A model generated the notes under the pieces. It saw nothing but the letters and a program-made list of their open reading frames with translations, ran no database searches and had not been told where the DNA came from. A DNA stretch of 64,000 nucleotides from Catellatospora methionotrophica (lineage in GTDB: Bacteria > Actinomycetota > Actinomycetes > Mycobacteriales > Micromonosporaceae), in NCBI RefSeq assembly GCF_011297335.1, contig NZ_JAAOTJ010000001.1, positions 310,001 through 374,000 on the forward strand. The letters are read 5' to 3'. A program made the translations under genes and the position numbers. Shown here piece after piece: positions 37,724 through 45,567 of this stretch; positions within the stretch are counted from its first letter, which is position 1; every line of letters starts with the position of its first letter.

Positions 37724-38037
37724 CAGCACTCCCGGCGGTCGCCGGAGGTGGCCCGCGCCCGCGCGGCAAGCACGCTCAGGTGTGCGGCGGCGGCATCGAG
37801 GACGTCGGGGTCGAGGTGGTAGTAGGTGTAGCGGCCGTGCGGTTCGGCCCTGACCACCCCGGCGTGACGCAGCACGCGCAGGTGGTTGGAGATGTTGGGC
37901 TGCGTCAGGCCCAGGTCCTCGACGAGATGGCAGGTGCAGGCGGGACCTGCGGCGAGCACGTCGACGATGGCGGCGCGTGCCGGATCGGCCAGCAGCCGCA
38001 CCACCTCCGAGGCATCACCGGGAACTGATATCACCAC
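37723..38037 (-). CDS. ArsR-family repressor (copy 1)
   Basis: 104-aa winged-helix metalloregulator. 'ARAAIVDVLAAGPACTCHLVEDLGLTQPNISNHLRVLRHAGVVRAEPHGRYTYYHL' (about 20–76) holds the helix-turn-helix. The inducer site is 'ACTCHL', a CxC(H) pair in the alpha-3 position like the As(III) site of the 'ELCVCDL' type. The GTG start is 38037. It is translated just upstream of the aquaporin (TGATG overlap). Most probably it represses this operon and is released by arsenite or antimonite. Confidence 0.88.
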   Translation of the reverse strand: MVISVPGDASEVVRLLADPARAAIVDVLAAGPACTCHLVEDLGLTQPNISNHLRVLRHAGVVRAEPHGRYTYYHLDPDVLDAAAAHLSVLAARARATSGDRREC

Positions 38038-38109
38038 CCGCTTATGAGACAGGGCGGGACGTCAGCGCCGCAAGTTCGCAGACATGAACATCCGGTGCCG
38101 GGCTGACCG

Positions 38110-38463
38110 TCAGTCGGCCGGCGTGACGTCCAGGACAGCCGACAGGGCCGCCAGCCGCGAGCGGTTGGCCCGGTACCAGACCCACGTGCCGCGGCGGTCC
38201 GACTCGACCAGACCTGCTTCACGCAGCACCTTCAGGTGATGCGAGATGGTGGGCCCGGTCAGCTCGAAGGCCGGGGTGAGGTCGCAGACGCAGATCTCCC
38301 CCGCCGCCGCCGAGGTGATCATCGACAGCAGCTGCAACCGCACCGGGTCACCCATGGCCTTGAACGCGGCGGCGACATCCGCGGCGGCGTCCGCCGGAAC
38401 GGCAGCGGTGGCCAGGGGCGCGCAGCACACCTCGGCATCGAGCACGGTCAGCTGCTTGGGCAT
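38110..38463 (-). CDS. ArsR-family repressor (copy 2)
   Basis: 117-aa metalloregulator. The winged helix is 'DPVRLQLLSMITSAAAGEICVCDLTPAFELTGPTISHHLKVLREAGLVESDRRGTWVWYRA' and the sensor is 'EICVCDL' (CxC in the alpha-3 helix), the classic As(III) pair. An additional N-terminal Cys pair 'EVCCAPLA' (about 12–13) could complete a three-coordinate site. It is the first gene of the leftward ars unit, starting at ATG 38463. It is divergent from the flavoprotein gene across an 79-bp region with two direct repeats, so it likely controls both. Confidence 0.9.
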   Translation of the reverse strand: MPKQLTVLDAEVCCAPLATAAVPADAAADVAAAFKAMGDPVRLQLLSMITSAAAGEICVCDLTPAFELTGPTISHHLKVLREAGLVESDRRGTWVWYRANRSRLAALSAVLDVTPAD

Positions 38464-38471
38464 ACGTCTAG

Positions 38472-38534
38472 GTTGACAGGTTTCGAAGCAGGCGGCAACG
38501 TGCTGAGTTGACAGATGTCTAAGTAGGCGGCAAC
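38472..38534. promoter_or_regulatory. Two 28-bp direct repeats in the divergent ars regulatory region
   Basis: GTTGACAG...AGGCGGCAAC at 38472–38499 recurs at 38507–38534 with 24 of 28 identical bases, 35 bp apart. Each starts with a TTGACA hexamer. Direct repeats in this short divergent region are likely the ArsR binding sites, with promoters for both directions. Confidence 0.6.
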
Positions 38535-38542
38535 CTGGAACC

Positions 38543-39949
38543 ATGATTAGAGAATCTTCTAAGCAAGCAGGCCAGAGTCACCTTCCCGTCGTGGTGGTCG
38601 GCGCGGGGCCCGTCGGCCTCGCCGCCGCCGCCCACCTGGCTGAGCGCGGCCTCGACTTCCTGGTCCTGGAGGCCGGCGACGGCCCGGCCGCGGCCATGGC
38701 CGGCTGGGGGCATGTGCGGCTGTTCAGCCCCTGGCGGTTCAACCTCGACCAGGCGGCCCGCCGGCTGCTGGAGGCCGACGGCTGGACCGCGCCGGACCTG
38801 GCCGACCTGCCGCTGGGCGCGCAGATCGTGACCGGCTACCTGGAACCGCTCACCGCACTGCCCGCGCTGGCGGGCCGCGTGCGATACGGCGCGAAGGTGG
38901 TCGCGATCAGCCGCGACGGCGTCGACCGGATCCGCACCGACGGCCGGGAGCACACCCCGTTCCTGATCCGCCTGGCCACGGGCGAGGAACTCACCGCACG
39001 AGCCGTCGTCGACGCCTCCGGCACCTGGCCCACCCCGAACGTCCTGGGCGGCTCCGGCCTGCCCGCCCACGGCGAGCCCCAGGCAGCGGCATACCTCGAC
39101 AGCGCGCTGCCCGACGTGCTGGGCGCCGACCGCGACCGCTTCGCCGGGCGACACACCCTGGTCGTCGGCGCTGGCCACTCCGCCGCCAACACGCTGCTCG
39201 CCCTGGCACAACTCGCGGCGCAGGCGCCAGGCACCGCGGTGAGCTGGGCGATCCGCACCGGCGCGGCGACCCGCACCTACGGCGGCGGCGACGCCGACGC
39301 CCTGCCCGCGCGCGGCGCGCTCGGGTCCCGCGTACGGGCGCTGGTCGACTCCGGTGTGATCACGCTGCACGCCGGGTTCTCGGTGCGGTCGGTCAGTGTG
39401 GACGGCGGCCGGGTGACGGTGACCGCCCGCAGCGGCGAGCGCGTCACCGCCGACCGGATCGTGGCGGCCACCGGCTTTCGGCCCGACCACACGATCGCCT
39501 CCGAGCTGCGGCTCGACCTCGACCCCGTGCTCGGCTCGACCCGCGCGCTCGCGCCGCTGATCGACCCGAACCGGCACTCCTGCGGCACCGTGCCACCGCA
39601 CGGCGTCGACGAGCTCACCCATCCCGAACCCGGCTACTTCACCGTCGGCGCGAAGTCGTACGGACGCGCGCCGACGTTCCTCATGGCCACCGGGTACGAG
39701 CAGGTCCGCTCGGTGGTCGCCGCTCTGGCCGGAGACTGGGCCGCCGCCCGCGACGTGCGACTGGAACTGCCCGAGACCGGGGTGTGCTCCAGCAGCGCCG
39801 CGCTGAGCGCCGACGACGCCGCGTGCTGCGGCACGCCCGCATCGGCTGCGGAAGGTCCGCGCGGCCTGTCCACCGGAATCGCGGGCGACCTGCTGACCCT
39901 GCCGGTGGTGCGGGCGGCCACGGCAGCGACCGGCGGATGCTGCGGCTGA
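38543..39949 (+). CDS. NAD(P)/FAD-dependent flavoprotein of the arsenic island (ArsO-like) with Cys-rich tail
   Basis: 468-aa oxidoreductase. The FAD fingerprint is 'VVVVGAGPVGLAAAAHLAERG' (about 16–36), a second dinucleotide motif is 'HTLVVGAGHSAANTLLAL' (about 205–222), and 'RIVAATGFRPD' and 'GYFTVGAKSYGRAPTFLMATGYEQ' close the FAD domain. It is placed in the family of flavoproteins found in ars operons. The last 65 residues carry Cys pairs ('VCSSSAALSADDAACCG' and the terminal 'GGCCG'), which could bind As(III). Whether it oxidises trivalent arsenicals or sulfur compounds is unknown. It is divergent from arsR copy 2. Confidence 0.85.
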   Translation: MIRESSKQAGQSHLPVVVVGAGPVGLAAAAHLAERGLDFLVLEAGDGPAAAMAGWGHVRLFSPWRFNLDQAARRLLEADGWTAPDLADLPLGAQIVTGYLEPLTALPALAGRVRYGAKVVAISRDGVDRIRTDGREHTPFLIRLATGEELTARAVVDASGTWPTPNVLGGSGLPAHGEPQAAAYLDSALPDVLGADRDRFAGRHTLVVGAGHSAANTLLALAQLAAQAPGTAVSWAIRTGAATRTYGGGDADALPARGALGSRVRALVDSGVITLHAGFSVRSVSVDGGRVTVTARSGERVTADRIVAATGFRPDHTIASELRLDLDPVLGSTRALAPLIDPNRHSCGTVPPHGVDELTHPEPGYFTVGAKSYGRAPTFLMATGYEQVRSVVAALAGDWAAARDVRLELPETGVCSSSAALSADDAACCGTPASAAEGPRGLSTGIAGDLLTLPVVRAATAATGGCCG

Positions 39950-40022
39950 TAACGCAGGCGGCCACGCCGGAACCCGCGACGCAGCCGCACCCGCGTCGCC
40001 CCACCGCGCGGCACGGCTGAGC

Positions 40023-40718
40023 TCACTCCGGGCCGCGCGCCTGGGCGACGACCCGACCTCGCTCGGACTGCGGGAAGCGGTCGAGCCGGGCGCGGACCTC
40101 GGCGGCGTCGACGTCCGCGCCGAACAGCTCCGTGCCGGGTTCGAAGCTGACGCCCCGCGCCAGTGGCCCGGCGAGGACCGGGTCGAAGCCGAGCGCGTCG
40201 ACCAGCGCGGCGACCTCCGCCACGTCGGCGGGGTCGTCGCCCGCTATCGCGACCGCCGTACGCCCCGCCGCCCCGGCGGGGCGGGCCTGCTCCTCGATGT
40301 CGTGGTAGCCGACGTGGTTGAACGCCTTCACCACCCGTGCCCCGGCCAGGTGCGCCTGGACGGTCTCGCTGGAGGAGGTGCGCGGGTCGGTGAGGTCGTC
40401 GCGGCTGCCGTCGACCTCCCACCAGTAGTTCATCGCGTCGACGACGAGCCTGCCGCGCAACGTGTCCGCGTCGAGGCTGCGATACCTGCCCAGCGGCAGG
40501 GCGAGCACGACGATGTCCGCGCGGGCTGCCGCGTCGGCGGCCGTGGTCGCGACCGCGCCGGGGGTCAGCACCTCCACCGTCAGCGCGATCTTCGCCGGGT
40601 CGCCGGAACCGGCGATGAGCACCCGGTATCCGGCGGCCACGGCGAGCCGCCCGAGCACGGTGCCCAGTTTGCCCGCGCCGAGGATGGCGAGGGTCAAGTG
40701 ACCGTCCGAGCCGTTCAC
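40023..40718 (-). CDS. NADPH:F420 oxidoreductase-like NAD(P)-binding protein
   Basis: 231-aa Rossmann-fold protein. '[32 protein letters not shown]' (about 9–40) is the dinucleotide site and '[33 protein letters not shown]' (about 67–99) matches the F420-dependent NADP oxidoreductase (Fno-like) family. It probably transfers hydride between NADPH and F420, or is a redox-sensing paralogue. GAAGGAGATCAC precedes GTG 40718. It lies 17 bp after two luciferase-like monooxygenase genes on the same strand, so the three are likely one operon that reduces and uses a deazaflavin or flavin. Confidence 0.78.
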   Translation of the reverse strand: MNGSDGHLTLAILGAGKLGTVLGRLAVAAGYRVLIAGSGDPAKIALTVEVLTPGAVATTAADAAARADIVVLALPLGRYRSLDADTLRGRLVVDAMNYWWEVDGSRDDLTDPRTSSSETVQAHLAGARVVKAFNHVGYHDIEEQARPAGAAGRTAVAIAGDDPADVAEVAALVDALGFDPVLAGPLARGVSFEPGTELFGADVDAAEVRARLDRFPQSERGRVVAQARGPE

Positions 40719-40735
40719 GTGATCTCCTTCGGGGT

Positions 40736-41764
40736 TCAGGCGAGCAGGTCGCGGACCATGGGGACGACCTTCGCGCCGTACAGCTCGACGGCGCGCAGGC
40801 GGGCGCTGACCGGCTGCGCGCCGGCGGTGTAGATCAGGTCGAACCGGCCCACGCCGAGCGCGCCGACGGTACGGACGATCTTGCGGGCGACGGTCTCCGG
40901 TGAGCCGATGTAGAGCGAGCCGTGCTCGACCTCGCTGTCGAACTCGGCGCGCCGGATCGGCGGCCAGCCGCGCAGCGCGCCGATCCGGTCGCGGATGACC
41001 CGGTAGTGCGGCCAGAAGATCTCTTTGGCCTGCTCGTCGGTGTCGGCGACGAAACCGGGCGAGTGCATGCCGACCGGGTGCGCGGTGGTGCCGTGCTGCT
41101 CGGCGGCGCGCCGGTAGAGGTCGATGTAGGGGGCGAACCGGCTGGGCTGCCCGCCGATGACGGCGAGCATGAGCGGCAGGCCGTAGCGGGCCGTGCGCAC
41201 CACCGACTGCGGGGAGCCGCCGACCCCGACCCAGGTTTTCAGGCGGCCCGCGTCGGTCTTCGGGAACACGTCGGCGTCGCGCAGCGGAGGGCGTACGGTC
41301 CCGCTCCAGGTGACCGGCCGCTCGTCGAGCAGCTTCACGAACAGGTCGATCTTCTCCTCGAACAGCACGTCGTAGTCGGCCAGGTCGTAGCCGAACAGCG
41401 GGAACGACTCGGTGAACGAGCCCCGGCCGAGGATGACCTCGGCGCGGCCCTGCGACAGCGCGTCGACGGTGGCGAAGCGCTGGAACACCCGGACCGGGTC
41501 GTCGGAGCTGAGCACGGTCACCCCGGAGCCGAGCCGGATGCGCGAGGTGCGGGTCGCGATTCCGGCCAGCACGGTCTCGGGCGTCGAGACGGAGTACTCC
41601 GGGCGGTGGTGCTCGCCGACGGCGAAGGCGTCGACGCCGAGGTCGTCGGCGAGCACCGCCTCCTCGACGACCTGCCGGATCGCGGCGGCGTACGACACCG
41701 GGCGGCCGTGGTCGTCGTCGGGCACGTCACCGAAGGTGTCGAGGCCGAACACGAGGTCAGACAT
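40736..41764 (-). CDS. LLM-class (luciferase-like) flavin/F420-dependent oxidoreductase (copy 2)
   Basis: 342-aa TIM-barrel enzyme. The bacterial luciferase-like fold is recognised by '[74 protein letters not shown]' (about 43–116) and by '[29 protein letters not shown]' (about 180–208). These enzymes use reduced FMN or F420 for monooxygenation or hydride transfer. ATG 41764 overlaps the upstream LLM stop by 8 bp, so translation is coupled. Copy 1 is about half identical by eye, suggesting tandem duplication. The substrate is not evident. Confidence 0.9.
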   Translation of the reverse strand: MSDLVFGLDTFGDVPDDDHGRPVSYAAAIRQVVEEAVLADDLGVDAFAVGEHHRPEYSVSTPETVLAGIATRTSRIRLGSGVTVLSSDDPVRVFQRFATVDALSQGRAEVILGRGSFTESFPLFGYDLADYDVLFEEKIDLFVKLLDERPVTWSGTVRPPLRDADVFPKTDAGRLKTWVGVGGSPQSVVRTARYGLPLMLAVIGGQPSRFAPYIDLYRRAAEQHGTTAHPVGMHSPGFVADTDEQAKEIFWPHYRVIRDRIGALRGWPPIRRAEFDSEVEHGSLYIGSPETVARKIVRTVGALGVGRFDLIYTAGAQPVSARLRAVELYGAKVVPMVRDLLA

Positions 41765-42806
41765 GGCTGGGCTCCCTACTGAGCAGTTCGCGCACCCGCG
41801 GGGCGACCTCGCGGCCGAACAGCTCGATGCTGCGAGCGCGGGCCTGCCGGGGCAGGCGCATGATGTCGTACTTGAGGTCGAAGCGGCTGATCCGCAGGTC
41901 ACGGACCATCGTGGCGATCTTTCGGGCGACCGTCTCGGGCGAACCGACGAACAGCGCACCGCCGTCGATCTCGGCCTCGTAGCGTTCGCGGGACGGGCTG
42001 TAGAAGCCGCGTTCGCGGGCGAGTTCGGCCACGACCGGCTGCCAGTGCCGCCACCAGGTCTCCACGGCTTCGGTGTCGGTGTCGGCGACCAGGCCGAGCG
42101 AGTGCTGCCCGATCGGCAGCGGCGGGTGCCCGAACTGTTCGAGGGCGCGCCGGTAGAGCGCCACGTTGCCGGCGAAGCGCTGCGGCCGGCCGCCGATGAT
42201 CGCCATCATGAGCGGCAGCCCGTAGCGGGCGGCGCGCAGCACCGAGTTCGGGCTGCCGCCCACCCCGATCCAGGTCGGGATGCCGCCCTCGGGCATGCGC
42301 GGGTGCAGCCGCTGGGCGGTGAGCGGGCTGCGTACGGTGCCCGACCAGGTGACCGTGTCCTGGCGCTGGAGCCGCATGAACAGGTCGAGCTTCTCCTCGA
42401 ACAGGCGCTCGTAGTCGGCCAGGTCGTAGCCGAACAGCGGGAACGACTCCGTCGCCGAGGCACGGCCGAGGACGAGCTGGGCCCGCCCGCCGGACACCGC
42501 GTCGAGGGTCGAGAACTCGTGGTAGAGGCGTACGGGGTCGTTGGTGCTGAGCACGGTGACCGAGGTGCCGAGCCGGGTCCGCTCGGTGGCCTTGGCGATC
42601 GCGGCGAGCAGCACGGGCGTCGCCGAGTCGGTGAAGCCGTCGCGGTAGTGCTCGCCGACGCTGAACACGTCCAGCCCGACGGCGTCGGCGAGCTGTGCCT
42701 CCTCGACGATCAGCCGTACGGTCTCGGCGTCGCTGAGCACCCGGTCGCCGTCGGTGGCCACCTCGCCGAACGAGTTGAGGCCCAGCTGGAAGCCCTCGGT
42801 GGTCAT
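41757..42806 (-). CDS. LLM-class (luciferase-like) flavin/F420-dependent oxidoreductase (copy 1)
   Basis: 349-aa enzyme of the same subgroup as copy 2. 'VGLDVFSVGEHYRDGFTDSATPVLLAAIAKATERTRLGTSVTVLSTNDPVRLYHEFSTLDAVSGGRAQLVLGRA' (about 41–115) and '[27 protein letters not shown]' (about 290–316) are its LLM signatures. It is the first gene of the operon. ATG 42806 has GGGGGAG 4 nt upstream; an in-frame codon 39 bp earlier is less likely because it would run over the operators. Transcription is divergent from the MarR gene across two perfect palindromes, so MarR repression is very likely. Confidence 0.9.
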   Translation of the reverse strand: MTTEGFQLGLNSFGEVATDGDRVLSDAETVRLIVEEAQLADAVGLDVFSVGEHYRDGFTDSATPVLLAAIAKATERTRLGTSVTVLSTNDPVRLYHEFSTLDAVSGGRAQLVLGRASATESFPLFGYDLADYERLFEEKLDLFMRLQRQDTVTWSGTVRSPLTAQRLHPRMPEGGIPTWIGVGGSPNSVLRAARYGLPLMMAIIGGRPQRFAGNVALYRRALEQFGHPPLPIGQHSLGLVADTDTEAVETWWRHWQPVVAELARERGFYSPSRERYEAEIDGGALFVGSPETVARKIATMVRDLRISRFDLKYDIMRLPRQARARSIELFGREVAPRVRELLSREPSHV

Positions 42807-42832
42807 GATCTCCCCCTCACTGCGGGCCACTG

Positions 42833-42876
42833 ATTGACATGTCAATTAGTAGCTCCGGTATGATTGACATGTCAAT
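42833..42876. promoter_or_regulatory. Twin MarR operators (ATTGACATGTCAAT x2)
   Basis: The 14-bp perfect palindrome ATTGACATGTCAAT occurs at 42833–42846 and again at 42863–42876, exactly 30 bp apart, placing both on one face of the helix. They fill the 80 bp between the divergent LLM and MarR genes, consistent with repression in both directions. Confidence 0.85.
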
Positions 42877-42886
42877 CGGAGGCGGG

Positions 42887-43414
42887 ATGACCCAGAACAC
42901 ACCACGGCCGCGCCGGACCCGGCAGCTGCCGACCACCGAGCAGCTGCGGATCTGGCGCGACTTCATCGAGACGGCCGACGCGCTGCGGGCCGAGCTGACC
43001 GCACGGCTGCAGAGCGAGTCGTCGCTGTCGTCGGGCGACTACGCGGTGCTGCTCGCGCTCAGCGAGGCCGAGGGGCAGCGGATGCGCTCGTCCGAGCTAG
43101 CGGCCCACATCGACTGGGAGCGCAGTCGTCTGTCGCATCACCTGGGGCGGATGGAGCGGCGCGAGCTGATCCGCCGCGAGGAGTGCGCCGCCGACAGCCG
43201 GGGCGCGGAGATCGTGCTGACACCGACCGGCCTGCAGGCGTTCCGCGCCTCGACCGTGCCGCACCTGCGCGCCATCCGCGAGCTGTTCGTGGACCCGCTC
43301 ACCGAGCAGGAGCTGATCGCGGCCGGCGACCTGGCCACGACACTGCGAGCACAACTCGGCACGGTGGGCCGGAGGCGAAACCCGACCACCCCGCCGACGA
43401 CAACCCGAACCTGA
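42887..43414 (+). CDS. MarR-family transcriptional regulator
   Basis: 175-aa winged-helix dimer. 'SLSSGDYAVLLALSEAEGQRMRSSELAAHIDWERSRLSHHLGRMERRELIRREECAADSRGAEIVLTPTG' (about 45–114) contains the helix-turn-helix and the Arg/Asp wing of MarR proteins. Ligands of MarR repressors are usually phenolic or hydrophobic compounds. GGAGG lies 4 nt before ATG 42887. Twin palindromes immediately upstream mark it as the regulator of itself and the divergent luciferase-like operon. The C-terminal tail is Pro/Thr-rich. Confidence 0.92.
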   Translation: MTQNTPRPRRTRQLPTTEQLRIWRDFIETADALRAELTARLQSESSLSSGDYAVLLALSEAEGQRMRSSELAAHIDWERSRLSHHLGRMERRELIRREECAADSRGAEIVLTPTGLQAFRASTVPHLRAIRELFVDPLTEQELIAAGDLATTLRAQLGTVGRRRNPTTPPTTTRT

Positions 43415-43451
43415 CCGCCCGAGCAGAGCTGACCCGACCCGACCCCCATGA

Positions 43452-43516
43452 ATAGACGCTGGCCTATCTCATCGAGAATTCGTAGATCGAACTCGATGAG
43501 ATAGGCCAGCGTCTAT
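43452..43516. terminator. 25-bp perfect hairpin between convergent genes
   Basis: Arms 43452–43476 and 43492–43516 are exact complements (ATAGACGCTGG...CATCGAG) with a 15-nt loop that itself holds TTCG/CGAA. It is notably less GC-rich than its surroundings. It lies in the 183-bp gap between the MarR gene (stop 43414) and the DUF948-type gene (stop 43598); nothing else is seen in the gap. Confidence 0.85.
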
Positions 43517-43597
43517 GTTGGAAGGGCCGAGGGGGCGAGCTGCCCACGTGGGGGCGTGGGGGGCCGGGCCCGTACGCCGGGCCCGGCCGTCACGTCG

Positions 43598-43993
43598 TCA
43601 CCGGTTGTTGCGTGCCGCGAGCGCGCGGCGGATGCCGAACGCCAGGGTCGCGGCCTTGCCGATCGGCGAGTTCGACGCTCCGGTCACCGCGGTGGCGACC
43701 TTGGCGACGTTCGCCGCGGCGGCCGACAGCGGACCGGTCACCGCGTCGACGCGTACCAGCTGCAGGTTGATGCCGTCCAAGGTGGTCTGCACCTGGCCCA
43801 CGGTGGTGTTGACCTCGCCCACCGTCTGGTTGACGTTGTCCAGCAGCGGACCGGTCTTCGCGGTCACCTCGCGGATCATGTCGGTGGTCGCGTCGACCGT
43901 GCGGCGCAGCCGCAGGATCGGCACGGCGAGCACCAGCACGAGCATCGCGAAGGCTCCCGAGGCGATCAGCGCCGCGATCTCCGTACCCGACAT
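43598..43993 (-). CDS. DUF948-like membrane-anchored coiled-coil protein
   Basis: 131-aa protein. Residues 5–28 ('EIAALIASGAFAMLVLVLAVPIL') form one membrane helix; the rest ('RRTVDATTDMIREVTAKTGPLLDNVNQTVGEVNTTVGQVQTTLDGIN') is a long amphipathic coiled coil typical of DUF948 proteins. The C-terminus is basic. Function is not known. It begins 6 bp after the stop of the next gene upstream on the same strand, so they form an operon with the 120-aa helical protein. Confidence 0.8.
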   Translation of the reverse strand: MSGTEIAALIASGAFAMLVLVLAVPILRLRRTVDATTDMIREVTAKTGPLLDNVNQTVGEVNTTVGQVQTTLDGINLQLVRVDAVTGPLSAAAANVAKVATAVTGASNSPIGKAATLAFGIRRALAARNNR

Positions 43994-43999
43994 CGGCGG

Positions 44000-44362
44000 T
44001 TACTTCTTCGACCCGGCCGCGCTGCGGCCCAGCAGCCAGCCGACCAGGAACACCGCGCCGACGGCGGCCCACGAGGCGGGGTTGCGGCGGATGCTGTCGA
44101 GCACGTCGCGGCCCGCGGCCTCCCACTCGTCGGCCGTACGCGGCAGCTTGTCGTTGACCGCCGTGATCGCCTCGGCCGCCGCGTCCTTGGCCGCCACCGC
44201 GGTGTGGGCGACGTTGGCCTTGAGCTCGCCCGCACCGGCGGCCAGGGCGTGTCCGGTGTCGATCGCGGCCTGCTTGGCCTCGGCGGCCTTCTCGGCGACG
44301 ACGGCGGAGGCCGTGCTCAGCGCGTCCTGCGCACTGGCGACGGCGTCATCCTTGCTCGGCAT
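44000..44362 (-). CDS. Small Ala/Lys-rich helical protein with C-terminal membrane helix
   Basis: 120-aa protein. An Ala/Glu/Lys-rich amphipathic helix of about 65 residues ('AAEAKQAAIDTGHALAAGAGELKANVAHTAVAAKDAA') precedes 'RRNPASWAAVGAVFLVGWLLGRSAAGSKK', a membrane anchor with 'R-R-N-P' of the DUF3618 or YtxH/ElaB-like sort. ATG 44362 is chosen because GGGGAG is 6 nt upstream; the ATG two codons earlier would sit on the ribosome site. Cotranscribed with the DUF948-type gene. A role in envelope stress or ribosome anchoring is conceivable but untested. Confidence 0.72.
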   Translation of the reverse strand: MPSKDDAVASAQDALSTASAVVAEKAAEAKQAAIDTGHALAAGAGELKANVAHTAVAAKDAAAEAITAVNDKLPRTADEWEAAGRDVLDSIRRNPASWAAVGAVFLVGWLLGRSAAGSKK

Positions 44363-44500
44363 GGTCATCTCCCCTTGATGGTGTGGTGTTGGCAGGCCGA
44401 TACCCGTCCGGCGACCGCTTATGCGGCTCCGGTCGCTCCGTCACGGCGGCCGCGCCGGAGCGGAAGTTAGCGCGGGTGGGGCCGGCGGTATGGCAGGACC

Positions 44501-45493
44501 ATGAAGCCCGACCCCTCGTCCAAGCCCGTGCCCGCGCCGCCGCCCGACGCCGGTCCGCGCAGCCCCACCGACCTCAGCCTGCGGTCCTGGTGGCAGGTGC
44601 TGGTCCGGACCGTCAAGGAGTTCGACACCGACAGCCTGCAGGTGTGGGCCGCCGCCCTGACCTACTACGGTGTGCTGTCGCTGTTCCCCGGCATCCTCGT
44701 GCTGGCCGCCGCCGTCGGCCTGTTCGACGACCGGCTCGTCGACTCCGTACTCGACGACGTCACCCCGATCATGCCGACCGCGGTCCGCGAGGTGTTCACC
44801 GCCGCCCTGGACAACGTGCAGGCCAACGACAGCAAGGCGGGCATCGCCGCGATCATCGGCCTGGCGGTGGCGATGTGGTCCGCGTCGGGTTACGTCGACG
44901 CGTTCATGCAGGCGTCCAACGCCATCTACGACGTGCCCGAGGGCAGACCACTGTGGAAGCGGCTGCCGATCCGGCTCGCGGTGACCCTGGCGACCGGGGT
45001 GCTGCTGGTCGCCAGCGTGCTGATCGTCGTGGTCAGCGGGCGGCTCGCCGAGGCGCTCGGCGGCGCGCTCGGGCTGTCCGGGCCGGTGGTGACCGCCTGG
45101 CAGATCTTCAAGTGGCCGGTGCTGATCGTGCTGATCGCGCTGCTGTTCGCGATCCTGTACTGGGCCTCCCCCAACGCCCGCCAGGGCGGCTTCCGCTGGA
45201 TCAGCCCCGGCGGGCTGGTCGCGGTCGTGCTGTGGATCGCCGCGTCCGCCGGGTTCGGCTACTACGCCGCCAACTTCGGCTCGTACGCCGAGACATACGG
45301 CAGCCTGGGCGGCATCATCGTCTTCCTGGTCTGGCTGTGGATCTCGAACCTGGCGATCCTGTTCGGCGCGGAACTCGACGCCGAACTCGAACGCCAGCGC
45401 GCGATCGTCGCGGGCCACCCCGCCGACAGCGAGCCCTACCTGCAGATGCGGGACAGCTCGGCGATCGACCACGGCGACAAGCAGCAGCTCTGA
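44501..45493 (+). CDS. YihY/BrkB-family membrane protein
   Basis: 330-aa integral membrane protein with about six helices. The family core 'QVWAAALTYYGVLSLFPGILVLAAAVGLF' (about 47–75) and 'RWISPGGLVAVVLWIAASAGFGYYAANFGSYAETYGSLGGIIVFLVWLWISNLAILFGAELDAELE' (about 233–298) match YihY/BrkB proteins (RNase BN is a misnomer). Its function is not settled; envelope integrity or ion handling have been suggested. It is a single gene divergent from the small helical-protein operon and ends at a strong hairpin. Confidence 0.9.
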   Translation: MKPDPSSKPVPAPPPDAGPRSPTDLSLRSWWQVLVRTVKEFDTDSLQVWAAALTYYGVLSLFPGILVLAAAVGLFDDRLVDSVLDDVTPIMPTAVREVFTAALDNVQANDSKAGIAAIIGLAVAMWSASGYVDAFMQASNAIYDVPEGRPLWKRLPIRLAVTLATGVLLVASVLIVVVSGRLAEALGGALGLSGPVVTAWQIFKWPVLIVLIALLFAILYWASPNARQGGFRWISPGGLVAVVLWIAASAGFGYYAANFGSYAETYGSLGGIIVFLVWLWISNLAILFGAELDAELERQRAIVAGHPADSEPYLQMRDSSAIDHGDKQQL

Positions 45494-45514
45494 CGAACCG
45501 GGATCGGGTCGCCT

Positions 45515-45562
45515 CCCGGCCGCCCTTCCATCGCCTTCGCGGGCGTCGGAAGGGCGGCCGGG
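45515..45562. terminator. 15-bp perfect hairpin between convergent YihY and kinase genes
   Basis: CCCGGCCGCCCTTCC (45515–45529) pairs exactly with 45548–45562. It lies 22 bp past the YihY stop and 5 bp before the kinase stop (45568), so it can act for both. Confidence 0.8.
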
Positions 45563-45567
45563 CCCGC

